In this document: positions 46,404-57,700 of the stretch, piece after piece | How positions within the stretch are numbered: position 1 is the stretch's first letter | Layout: the number at the start of each line of letters is the position of its first letter | From: Asterochloris sp. CNOR1 | Taxonomy: Eukaryota > Chlorophyta > Trebouxiophyceae > Trebouxiales > Trebouxiaceae | Length of the DNA: 64,000 bases | Direction of reading: 5' to 3' | NCBI GenBank assembly: GCA_963969365.1 | Contig: OZ017757.1 | Span: 62,001-126,000 of the forward strand | Translations under genes and position numbers: made by a program | The notes under the pieces: model-generated | Databases searched by the model: none | What the model saw: only the letters and a program-made list of their open reading frames with translations | What the model was told of the DNA's origin: nothing

Positions 46404-49400
46404 TCAGGGCTTGACCTTCATGCTTGAGCGCCTGTTGAAAGCTCGGCTGTCCTCTGCCGACAGAGACATGCGGTTCTGGGCAGCAGCTTTAGCTGCCTCC
46501 CCCTCCCTGTGCATGTTGGCCTCTTCATCTGAGTCTGCATCAACCTTGTCGTCGTCATCGTCCAGCACCCAGCCTTGCACCGCGTACAGGAACTCCTTGA
46601 AACTGATTTGGCCTGCAGCAGTGAAAGGCCTGAGGCATGTAGCAAAGGACTCTGAGTCACCACATCTTACTGCATCAAGTCGTCGGAAGCTAACACTTCC
46701 AGCTGTGTGACATGCTGAGCTTCATCAACGTCCAGAGACTCTGAAGGCTGGTACGTCACGCAGCCAAAAGAGCAGGAAGCTGTCAGGCTGAGCCGTCTCA
46801 TGAAGGGCACAAGGGAGAGGCTGGCCCAAAAGCTTGTGATGAGTTGCAGAGCTGACATCTGGCTGTTCGGCGGAGCTATGCCAGAAGCAGCTGCTCACTC
46901 CAAGACAGAGTACGCTCGTGAGAGCTGGAAAGGCTGAGCGTGCCAGGCGCCATGTCTGTGCAACTATGGCTGCAGCCCATAGCAGGGTGTTGCAGGCTGC
47001 AGCAGGCTGGCTCTTTGATGAGCCATGCCACTGCAGACATGCTTGCATGTCAGACGATACATGCATGGCGCACCAGACTGGCTTCACTACCACTGCTGTG
47101 CCTGTGCCCCATTCCTGGGCCCCTGGGTGTCAGAGCATGGCCCGAGCTGGCGCTGAGCGCCAGCGCCCCTCACCGTTGTTGTCCCAGTCCATCTCCTCAA
47201 AGCGTTTGATCAGGATGTTGTTCATGCTGGAGCCCTTGACATTGGCCTGGCTCTTAGTCCCCCGCTTGTGGGGCATGCCAGTCTCTTTCAGCGCTGCCAT
47301 GACCTCGCTCTGCAAGCCAGCAACAAGCTGACTCATTCCAACAGAAGCAGACTGTGGAGCTTTCTGCCTGCCCTGTGTCCCTCCAGCAGGTTGCAAAGGC
47401 CATGTAGCCCAAGCATGTCCTGAGGTCAACCTTCTTGTGCACAGGCAACAACATCTGTTGAGGCGCAGCACTGCTTGCACACACAGCTGTGCAAGGCATC
47501 ATAGCCTGCCTCCCTCAGCTGGCCATCTTCTGCAACAGACAACAACAAGTCAGACTCAGTAAAGAGTACACACAAGTGCAGCAGAGGGTGCAGCATGTGG
47601 GGCTGCCACGGCCTTGCTCTGCAGGTGGAGAGAAGCATTGTTCAAGTCACAGCGTGAGGGGTTGATGTGCTGCAGGAGTGCTACTGGCCGCAGCTATTGG
47701 CAGGGCAGGCAGTGCAGGGAGCAGCAGCGCTGCACAGCTACTGAGCTGGGCACACAAGCAGGCGGCGCAACTGGGCGGACTGCCACACAGCTGCAAAGCT
47801 GGGCATCACATGCAGGCAGCGGCCACACAACAAGACAGAGGGTGCCACTGCTGCTGCCATGCAAAAGGTGCAGCAGATGCAGGGCCTGTATAAAGCCCAT
47901 AGACCCATGTCTCACCCGATCCATGAAGCCATCTTTGGACGCATCGAAGTATGTGAAGGCCTCCTCTGCCTGAATGCAACATGACCAAGAGACTCACATA
48001 GTTGGTGCAGAGGAAGCTTTCCTGGTACAGACTCAGGCCACACAATCAAACCCAAAGGCCTTCATAGTGCCACTGCCAGCAACATGAAACAAGAGCCGGT
48101 CCAGATGCAAGTCCCTGTTCTAGCAGAGCATTGTTGAAGTCAGACTATACTTTGGCACCTGCAAGAGCAGCCACCAGCACCCTGTATCTCACCAGGCTGA
48201 ATGTCTTGATGATGGAAGCGTCCAGCCCGGCTGGTGAGTGGCCTTGATCCTGCACACAACAATTGGAAGATTGAGCTGCAACCCTTCACAGCCACCTGCA
48301 ATGAACACAAGGCCCCAGAAGACTGACAGCATCTGCAGACAAACTTCAGTTGTCTGAGCTGTCAACCTTCTTAGCCACCTGCATGCAACACACATGAAGC
48401 ACAGACAGGCATCATCAAGGGTGTAGTCCATGCTCACTCCACATGAGCTGATGGATGCCTCGCTGCATGCACACGGCAGAGGCCTGCTTTGCATTGTAGC
48501 ATCAAGCGCACAATGTGGCCTGTCGCATTCTGCCCTCGCTGCATCTCTGCCCTGTAGGAAACTGGAGCGGCTGGGCAGTGCTGCATGCTTGATGCTGACA
48601 AGCTATTTGGCAACTCAAGCTGTGGGCTCATCTTGTGCCCCTTAATTGTATGTGGCAACCCAGCGCACCCCAAGCTGGGCAGCCCCGCGAGGGACCATAT
48701 AGTGCAGTAGCAGCAGGTGCCCAACAGCTTTGAGCTGCTGGCCATCACACGGGCGGCCTGGACTGACCATGTGCGCAAAAATCCTGTCTCAAGTGGGAAA
48801 GCGTCAAGCACATTGGGCACACTGCAGTATCAAACATCAAGAGGATGGCCTGCACCACAATGCAGCCCTGGCTGCCCTTCAAGGACCTCCCTGGTACAGC
48901 CTGGACTCACCAGGTATGCATGGCTCGCGACTGCCATGCAGACTGTGCACACCTCTGTGCGGAGCATGGTTGCCATGCAGACCGTGCACACCTTGGTGCT
49001 GAGGATGGCCTCAGTGCTGAGCATGAAGAGGATGGCCGGCACTGCAGTGGCGCTCTGGCTGTTACTAGACAGTGCCTTGAGCCAGCAGCAGTAACGGCAG
49101 CCCATGCTTGGCCATCACAAGGGGCCAGTTGGGGGGGTCCTGTCTCTTGCGGGTACTGGCCAGCTGGGTGGAACGCACCTCAGTGCTGAACATGTAGAGG
49201 ATGGCGAGCACGACAATGAACTCCCGGAAGTCCACCACTCTGTTGCCATCCAGGTCTGAGGCGTCAAAGATCTTGACAATCATGTCGTCGTTGACAGCGA
49301 AGCCCATCTTGCGGCATCCCTGGCGCAGCTCCTGCAGCCAGCGGCACGTTATGGTAGGCACCCACGAAAACTGGTGCCTGTTTGTGCTACGGCTGGCGTG

Positions 49401-50659
49401 GAGGACAGACTGACCCGCCCCAGGGCGGAGCTCCTGCAGAGGCAGCCAGCAGTGCACTGTGCTCTCTGGGCTGTAGGCAAGAGCAGATCTTGTGCCTGGT
49501 GTGCTGCCGCTGGCGTGCTGGGCGGATCGGCCTGACCCAGCGGCGCAGCTCCTGCAGAGCCATGGCTGGCAGGTCGGGCAATGTGGGTGAGCAGTGTCAG
49601 CTGAGAGATCGAGAACGCCTGCTGCAGCTGACATCGCTCAGCTCTGAGGCGCGGTATAAGCATTGTGGGGCTGCCTGTGACCAGCCTGCAGCAGCAGTCA
49701 GTCAGACAGGCAGCGCCAGCTGGGCACTGATTTATTCTGTCCAAAGAGCGCACACTGCATGCAGCACCTGTACATTGTGGGCACTGGCAGGCTGGCCAGT
49801 GCAGTGAGCGTGTGTGGGCTCTGCATCATGAGTCTTGGCGTCCTACTTGTACCATGCATGGCATGAGGGCCGGTAATCCGGCTGATGTTCTCCTGCTGGG
49901 CATGAGCAGCTGCTAAGCAAGAGCTTTGAACTTGGCACTGCCTTCCTCTGCTTGTCCCAGACGGGGACGCAGATATGATGGGAGGCACCGCAAGGGTGGC
50001 CCACAGCCTGTGACTGCCCAGACCGGCGGCTGTGAAGGCGCCTTCAGCACGCCAGACCTGCACTTCCTGCGTGAGATCCTCGGTGGACAAGCATTGAATG
50101 GTCGTCCTGACAGCCATGCGCACCAACCCCAGCCAACAGACAAAGTGCTTACCCTTCAGGCTGTGGCAAACTCTCTGGAGTCACATCAAGCCCCAAGGCT
50201 AGAGGGCTCTCGAGCTGCTGCCTCCGCCAGAGGTCTGCCCAGCTTGGTAAGGGGCACCTTCATGTAGCCTGAACCACGTACCCAACAGCAGGACCTGGTA
50301 TGGACAATCAAGTGCAGGAAAATCCTCCAAGTCAATGACGTTGCTGCCGCCCACCTGGTCTGCGCCGCAGCAAGCACTCAGGAGGCGCAACAAGACTCAA
50401 AGCTTGGAGGGACGCCATGCGGCTGCCTCCACCAGAGGCGAGCCCAGTATGTACTGCACCGCGCTCAGGAAATGGAAACTCCCCTCGCTCTGTGGTATTT
50501 TAAGTGCAAACAGACCTCCAGGTCGATGACGTTGTTGCCATCCACGTCCAGGCTGTGGAACACCTCCCGGCACTTTGTGAACCCCTTGTCCAGGTGGTTG
50601 AAGCGCAGCAGCAGCTTGTTGAAGCTGCTGGAGCGGGCCTCCTTGCGGCCGGCCTTCTT
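46404..50659 (-). CDS. Four-EF-hand calcium-binding protein (N-terminus not resolved)
   Basis: Ca2+ sensor of the calcineurin-B/CBL-like kind. Minus-strand exons: 50659-50516, 49331-49179, 48249-48193, 47969-47916, 47309-47174, 46612-46404; 753 nt, 250 aa plus stop, all phases close. Canonical 12-residue loops: DVDGNNVIDLEE (residues 38-49, split across an intron), DLDGNRVVDFRE (74-85), DASKDGFMDRSE (127-138, split), DWDNNGQISFKE (177-188, split). Three of the four loops are interrupted by introns at the same place or nearly so. After EF4 comes an acidic stretch (LDDDDDKVDADSDEE) and a basic, Ser-rich tail ending SSMKVKP. The first exon begins KKAGRKEARSSSFNK after an acceptor at 50660, so at least one 5' exon with the ATG is missing from my model. 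Confidence 0.85.
48822..49045 (-). repeat. Echoes of EF-hand exon 2 end
   Basis: The exon end (coding LAILYMFSTE, to 49179) recurs at about 48985-49045 (minus: GCCATCCTCTTCATGCTCAG) and 48822-48862 (minus: GGCCATCCTCTTGATGTTTG). Both lie in the intron following that exon. Confidence 0.75.
49424..49566 (-). repeat. Echoes of EF-hand exon 2 acceptor
   Basis: The acceptor and first codons (CTGCAG|GAGCTGCGCCAGGG, start 49331) recur as CTGCAGGAGCTCCGCCCTGG (about 49424-49445) and CTGCAGGAGCTGCGCCGCTG (about 49538-49556), spaced about 110 bp. Both could act as decoy acceptors. Confidence 0.75.
50189..50450 (-). repeat. Echo of EF-hand exon 1 end and a tandem intron unit
   Basis: Minus-strand GGCAGCAACGTCATTGACTT GGAGG (about 50330-50355) copies GGCAACAACGTCATCGACCT GGAGG at the exon end (50516). 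Around it, 50189-50250 and 50400-50450 (plus: GCTGCCTCCRCCAGAGG) are tandem copies of the same intron segment about 200 bp apart. Confidence 0.7.
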
Positions 50660-51776
50660 CTGCAGCAGGCAGCGGCAGCCATTGGTGCAGCGCTGCGGGC
50701 AAGAGCAGCGTGTGGGAGGCAGGGTGTGTGCTTCATGCAGGTAGTGATGGGCACCCTCTGCTGTGTACAGCACTGCAAGAGGACGGGTGCCAGTCTCGTT
50801 CAGCAGGCAGCAGTGGGCATGGAGGCCCAACCGGCACCAAGAGGCAGCCTTCTTCTGCAGCAGATGCGCCAACATTCATTGGCGCAGCAGTTCATGCAGA
50901 AGCATTTGGTGGCTGGTACAGGAGCCGGATTACAGCCTGCCGTCTCCTGCAGCAGGCAGCAATGGGCATGCACCAGCAGCAGGCCCTGAGGCCAGCCTCA
51001 TGCTGCGTAAGGCGCCTATTTTAAATCATGTCATTCCTGCAGTTGGTCCTCTCTGAAGCTGGCTGTGACGCCATGTCTCATTGAAGTGCCAACAAGCAAA
51101 GGCCCAGCAGCCTAGGGCCCCTGCTCTGTTGCCTGATAACACAGCATTCTTGATACTGCAATGTGGCTGGTCCTGTTCTGCACCCGCCAAAAAGACCTGT
51201 GCAGATCAAGAGCACTGAAATGCCTTGCAGCCAGGTTGCCTGCTGCAGGGACTGCTCCACTTGCTTTGGCGTCTGCCTCAGCAGCACCTGGGGCCATTGC
51301 CTGGAGCTGCCTGTCACTCCTCTGCCCCGTGGGGCGCACAGCAGCTTCTGCTCCAGCAGAGCAAGCCCCTGGCATGGCTGCAGAGCTGTGCTGCCTGGCA
51401 GATGGCTGCAGTCACCCTGCCAGGCCCACCAATTTGTAAGCAGATCCTCCGCGGACCAGGCATGCCATCTCTATGCATGCGGCCTCAGGTAGCTGGCCTG
51501 TTCATGAATGGTTGCATGCTGCACCTTGATGATGTCTGCCAGCTTCTCATCCAGGTAATCGCTGTCCCCTTGCTTGCCGTCCGCTGCAGAGCACACCGGT
51601 GTGCCCAATCTGCCACCCATGCTGCCCGGCTCTGTCTGGAATCAAGTCGCTTCTGGATGCATGCCGGCACCTGCCAAGACCTGTCTCTGTGCTGCTGTCA
51701 GACGGATTTCCAATTCCAAATTTTTTTTGTTCATGCAGGCAGCAAGTGCTGTGAACTTCACCAAGGTAGTGGTCAG
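50660..51776. other. Region between EF-hand and coiled-coil genes
   Basis: The two genes diverge here, so both promoters and missing 5' exons should be within or near it. 50838-50870 holds an echo of the EF-hand exon-1 acceptor (minus: CTGCAGAAGAAGGCTGCC). A minus-strand ATG at 51072 (MASQPASERTNC) is a possible EF-hand start, but no donor follows. A run of T precedes ATGCAG at 51720-51738. Confidence 0.4.
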
Positions 51777-54700
51777 GTGCAAAGGTTGCAAAGTGACAGT
51801 GGCGGGCGGCTGAGCACACACATTGGGATGGGAGTGCAGCATGGCACCTCTGACAGCCTGCGCTCTGCGGAGGCCCGGGTAAGTTACCTGCATCAATCAT
51901 GCTGAGTGCCTCTCTGGGCGCACGTGCTGCAGTGCACAGCAATATGGGCCCCTCATCACAGTGCTTGCATGATGCAGCAGACCATTTGCAGGCCAGACCA
52001 CGCTGTTTGCTTTTGCGCATCCCTGCTCGTGCGCAGGCCTGCACTATCACCACGGAGCTGGGCTTTCAGAGTGACCTGCAGGGTTGCTGGCAATCACACT
52101 AGTATGCCCAAGGCCTCTCCCTTGGCAGAAGGGTAGTCTCAATGGGGCTGGTGGTGCCAGCGGCGCCGGCCGTCTGACTCTCTCACAAACTGTGCCCTGA
52201 AGTCTGTGCAGTAACGTGGGAGCTGGGCAACCTCAAAGCGGCCTTGTAGCCCTGCTGACACTCTGAAGCTCTGGGCACAATTTCCCCACTCTGTGTGCAG
52301 GCCCCTCACTCATGCGTGGGGCGCTCCAGATCGTGCACACACGGCATGCTCTAAAGTGGCCAGATTGTTGACAGCATTTTCGGCTCTGCGTGCAAGCGTC
52401 TGTCCTGAACTCAGGGGCTGGGCGTCCTCAGAGAGGACCTGCAATGCTGCAGCCAGACCCTTTTCTCACATGTGAAGCCCCGTGCCTGCAGGCTGCCCGG
52501 AGAGTCAGGGACCAGGCATGCTCACAGGAGGCTACAGCGCAGGCCAGCCTGATGACAGCATGTCTCAGTGCATGTGCAGCCCCACAGATTTGACTTGGGA
52601 GCTGAGCACACTCAAAGAGGCCCTGCAATGCTGCAGCCCTGTTGTCACCTGTGGCCCTTCTGTGCAGGCTGACTGAAGAGGCAGGGGCCGAGCATACTCC
52701 AGTAAACTCACAGGAGGCTACAGCGCAGACCAGCTTGTTGACAGCATGCCGCAGTGCATGTGCAGGCCCGCGCCCTGACTCGGGAGCTGGGCGCCCTCAA
52801 GGAGGACCTGCAGCGGGAGCAGAAGCGCCGCGCTCGGGCGGTGCTGCAGGCGCAGGAGGCTGAGGGCCTGCGCCTGCAGAGCGAGGGGCGGGTCAAGCAG
52901 CTGCAGTACAGCAACAAGTGAGCTGATGCTCTCATGCCCTAAGCGAGGGGCGAGTCAAGCAGCTGCAGTACAGCAGCAAATGAGCTGATGCATGTGTGGT
53001 CGTCCGGCATGGGGCTGCAATGCGTTGACATGCAGCTGGTATGCCCTGAGTAGCAAGGCTGCAACCTGTCAACAGCAAGTGCTTCATCCCCAGAAGCAGG
53101 GACAGCAACAGTATCGCAACAGGTGAGCTAGTGCTCTGAATGTGTCTCTGTCTGCCATTGGCCCGCACTTTGTCCATTTGCAGCTGTTGTGCACTGACGA
53201 AGCGAGGGGCAGAGCAGCTGCCATGCCTGGACAAGTGAGCAGCAGAGCAGATGTTTTTTTCTTGACAACATTAGCTGACAATGCTGTCTCTTAGCAGGAC
53301 TTCATCACTGCGGCTGCTCCCTGCAGCTGCACTGCAGTGAGCACTTGCCCATCCGCAGCAGTGCTCCAGCAAGGCAGGGGCACCTTGAGCGAATTTGCAG
53401 CACTCCGTAAGAGCAGGGCTGTCCCCTTCCAGATCCACCTAATGCTGCTTAATGCCCCGTGGCGTCAGGTGCCTGGCTGCAGGGGCATGTCGACAAGAAG
53501 AGACAGGAGAAGACCAGCATACCTTGCAAATCCGCAAGAACATGTGCTTCTACATCAGACAACTACTGCCCTCACTGCATGGCTGGCCTAGTGTGGTCAG
53601 GAATGCACAACGCCTCTGCACACCGTTGTGTGATGCTGGGGCCATGCATCGGTGGTGTTACTGCTCTACCTGCGCTTTGCACCGCAGTGCTGCAGCATGG
53701 AACATACATCAGGGCATGACAAACTCTGCAAGTGTAATGCGCTCAGTCTGCAAAATGCCCTGCCTGCAGAAAGTTGGGACAGGAGCTAGCCACAGTCCAG
53801 GAAGGCGCCCGTCATGGGTCTGCCAAGCACAGGGCCGCTCTGCACTCCCTCAGGTGCGCTTGCTTGCCTGGGAGGCGTGCATGCTGGCTGTGCATGGACC
53901 AAGCTGGTGCAGGACCTGCCTTGAGCCCGGCTGGGTGGCCCCTGCTGTTACTTTGCCATCGGCCTCATTCAAGGAAGAACTTGCTCCTTGGGTGCAGGGG
54001 TAATGCAGCAATTTCACAGACCAATCCCATTGTCACAGTGCAGTTCAAGTTGCTTTGAGCGCAAGTGGCATGGCTGACTCCAGGGTTGCGCAAACCTTCT
54101 TCACTGAGACCCACGGTGCAGGGAGTGCTTGGCAAAGAAGGAGGGTGTGACGTAACTGGCAGGTTGACTCCAAAATGGTGCAAACCTACTTCACTGAGAC
54201 CCACTGCTGCAGGGAGCAGTCAGCAAAGTAACAGGGTGTGGCACAATTGGCATGCCTATGACTGAAAGTAATGCAATGCATGCTGCTTCACTATGACCCT
54301 GTATTGCAGGAAAAGCTTGGCAAAGAAGAGGATGTGGCAGAACTGACAAGGCGACGCCAGAATGGCGCAAAGCGAGACCAACTGCTGAAAAGCATGCCTG
54401 GCAAAGCACAGGGTTTGGCATACCTGGTCGACTGCAAAGGGATGCATCTGCTTCACTGAGACCCCCTGCTGCAGAGAGCGGTTGGCAGATGTGGAGGAGA
54501 GCGTGGCAGAGCGCAGCTCAGAAGTCCACCGGCAGCTGCAGCGCGTGTTCTCACCCCTCCAGGTGCGCTCCAGGGTCAAGAACATTATCAATCAATATTA
54601 CTGCACAGGCGGCTGCAGGGCATCACCTTAAGCCATCCTGGGGAGCTTGTGAGCACCAGTGCACCAGTGCCGCTGCCCATTGAGTTTGTCACAGCAGGGA

Positions 54701-57700
54701 TGGCAGCAACAACTTGCAGTCACAGCAACTTGTTGGCCTGCTTCTGTTGCCGAGTGCCTTCATTGGTCTTGAGTTTTGCGATGTCTGAAGTATTGTGGCT
54801 GCGTTGATTCTGCTTGTCAGAGGCGACTCCCTTCTCCCACCTGAGCCCGCACTGCGGCTGCCAGGCGTCACCCCTGCAGCTGGTGCCCTGTGGCAAGCAG
54901 CTAGCCCTGCAACGCTTGCACTGTGCGTGCAGGAGCTGCAGCGACTTCTCTGCACTTGTGCCTGCAGAGGCTGCAGCGACTCCTCTGCACCGTGCCTGCA
55001 GGGGCTATCATCACTCCTCTGCACTGTGCCTGCAGGAGCTGCAGCGACTCCTCTTCAGCCCCTGCGACCCAGCAGACCCTCTGAACATACCCCCGCTGTC
55101 ACACGAGGTCGCTCAGCCTGTCCAGGTGAGCTTCCACAGCCTGCAGGCCCCTGCACTTCAGCGAACTTTCTGAAGGCGCTCCTACAGTCAGATGAGCTTG
55201 CTCAGCCTGTCCAGATAGGATACGCGGCCTGCAGACCCCTGGAATCCAGCGAGCCTAGGGCTAGCGATGTCATGCTGCCCACGCCCCAGACAACAAAGTA
55301 GGCCTCAGCTGCCTTGGGTGGCGACGCTCTGTTGCTCATGGCGGTCTTAAGAGAGGGGCTCATGGTGCGGGGAGGGAGGGGATCCAGCTGGCAGAGGCAG
55401 CTCGGTGCCAGGTCTGCTGACTGTCTTCCTGAGAGCGTCCATCACATGCGGGATGCGCACAAGGATACCATTCGGGGTGCAGCCGCCTCAACGGCACACA
55501 GGTCTAGCATCAGCACAGTGGGCAGGCATGTCTGGTCAGCAGCAGCCCCTTCTGAGTGTTGGCCTCCCTGAGAGCACCAGCCACCTGCAGGAAGCGTTTG
55601 GGGACCTGATGCGGGCGTGCAGCCGCCTGAGCAGCACCTGCGGCGGGCACCAGCACTGTGGGCGGGCATCCCTGCCCAGCAGCAGCCCTGTCACGCTGGA
55701 GCTGGAGGCAGTGGAAGACGAGCAGGACCGCCTGAGCAGGGAGGTCGCGCAACTGAAGGTGCAACGCTGAGCGACTCTGTTCATTTGGGAAAGGCAGCAA
55801 GCACAATGTAATGCTGGCTCAGGTGAAGGTAAACTTACAACCTGGGCTACTGTTGGATACAGCATGATTGGCAGCAGCAAAGCTCCGAACATGGTGTGGC
55901 TCATGAACTCAGGGCGACAGCATGATATGACCAGAGAGGCGCCCACCTCAAGGAGCAAAGATGATACACTGGATTGCAGTGTGACTGTGGGCACACAGAA
56001 GGGCAGCTTTGCAGCCCATTGCCATACATGCAGCCTGCTACCTGGCTAATTGCTTGATTTTCAATGTCCCTGCATGCAGAGGCGCGAGTACACAGAAGGG
56101 CAGCACTGCAGCCCATCGCACACCTGCAGCCTGCTACCAGGCTGTCTTGACTGACCATAAATCTGCCTTTGTTTTGCAGGCCAAGGCGCGGGCACGCAGG
56201 GATGCAGCGTCGCAGCCCAGCGCCGATGTGCAGGCGCTGATCCCTGAGTACAGGGCGGCCCTGCAGCAGCTACGGGGGCAGCTGGACCAGGCCAGGGTGC
56301 AGCTCGAGGAGGCACAGGCAGACAACAAGACCCTGGAGCAGCAGGTGAGACGCAGGATAGTGCGGGACTCAGAAGATTGGTATGGGCATTGCTTCGCAGC
56401 AACTTGTGCTTAGCTGGGTGGACGTACAAGGTGAGGAACCAGTGCGCTTGAGCAGCAGGGGGATGCACAGCCCGGCCCTGCTCTGTAACGCACCACTGGC
56501 CCACACCTGAGTGCAGCAGAGAGTGGTCCTTTTCAAGCCTGCAGGCACCACTGCATGCAGATATGGCCGCCTGAAGGCTTGGCTGAGGCAGCTCATCAGC
56601 ACATCTGTTCACATGTTGCAGCACTTGAGGGTGTTTACATGTGGCAGCACTTGAGGGGGCCATGTGTCCAGTGTGGCAGCACTTGAGGGGCCCATGTGTC
56701 CAGTGTGGCAGCAGGTAGCCAGGGGATGCTGCAGATCTGGCTGCAGGTGCTGCACGCAGTGGGCAGGCCTGCACTCAGTGAAAGCGCTGCACATTTATGC
56801 AGCACCAAGAGGTGGAGGGCAGGGGGCCCTCACACTGCTGCAGCAAATGCTTCTGGTGTCAAATCTGCATCAGGGCTCTCTGAAGAGGTCGCGGTGGGAA
56901 CCCTCTGCTGAGGCCTGTCCCTGCACTGTGCTGCAGGCCTCCCTGTGGAAGCAGCTAGCCCGGGACAAGGATGGGGCGGCCCAAACTGGAGCACGGGCGG
57001 CCGTTCCCTCCCGCAGACAGGTATTGCCCGGCAGCAGACTCCGCTGTCCATATATGTTATTCCATATGTAACAAACTTTGAGGGGCTGAGCAGCAAGGTC
57101 TTGGGAGAGGTCCTTGCCTGTGAGAGACGCCACCTGCCAGACATGCTGGACGACTTGCAAGATGCCACATGCCAGCACTGGCTCTCGAAGCAGGCTTGTC
57201 TGTGCGGGGTTTGTTTGTCAAGGCCAAGATTGCAGGCGCTGCCCTTCACCCTCAATGAGTGCTTGCTGCTCCTGCAGGCTGCCCACCCGGCAGCTCACAG
57301 CTGCCACAGCCAATGGGGTCGCTTCACTCTCAACAAGTGCTTGCTGCTCCTGCAGGCCACCCACCAGGCAGCTGACAGCTGCTGCAGGGTTTAGGATTTA
57401 AGGTACACATCTGCCACAGCCAGTGGGGTCCCTGTGCCGTGCCCCACTGCCGTGCTGGTGCATGGAGCATCGGCAAACTCCCACTCGTGCACCTGCAGGC
57501 GCCCCGCAGCTATGAGCCTGCACCTGCAATTTTGGCCTGCACTGCAGCAGGCGTGAAGGACCTACATGTGCTGCAAAAGGCTCGGCAGGCACAGGAAGAT
57601 GAGGAGCTGTCGCAGTCGACCAGCTGCAATGCAAGCAGCTGCACAAGGGGTGGCTGTGTCTGGCTGCAGGCTTGGGGCAGGGGTCAGGGTCAGCTGTGAG

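Noticed and set aside
47480-47560. EDGQLREAGYDAL segment as an additional EF-hand exon
   Set aside because: Phase does not fit and joining 47916 to 47309 restores a perfect 12-residue EF loop; treated as intron.
51225-51905. 226-residue plus-strand open frame
   Set aside because: Only its last ~34 residues join in phase to the coiled-coil gene; the rest looks like intergenic sequence kept open by base composition.
54060-54480. Regularly spaced repeats that could suggest a CRISPR-like array
   Set aside because: Units are degenerate, carry splice acceptors, lie in an intron of a eukaryotic gene, and repeat the neighbouring exon junction.
56061-56774. 237-residue minus-strand open frame
   Set aside because: Overlaps a phase-consistent coiled-coil exon on the plus strand; composition (Cys/Pro/Ala/Ser) is typical of antisense frames here.
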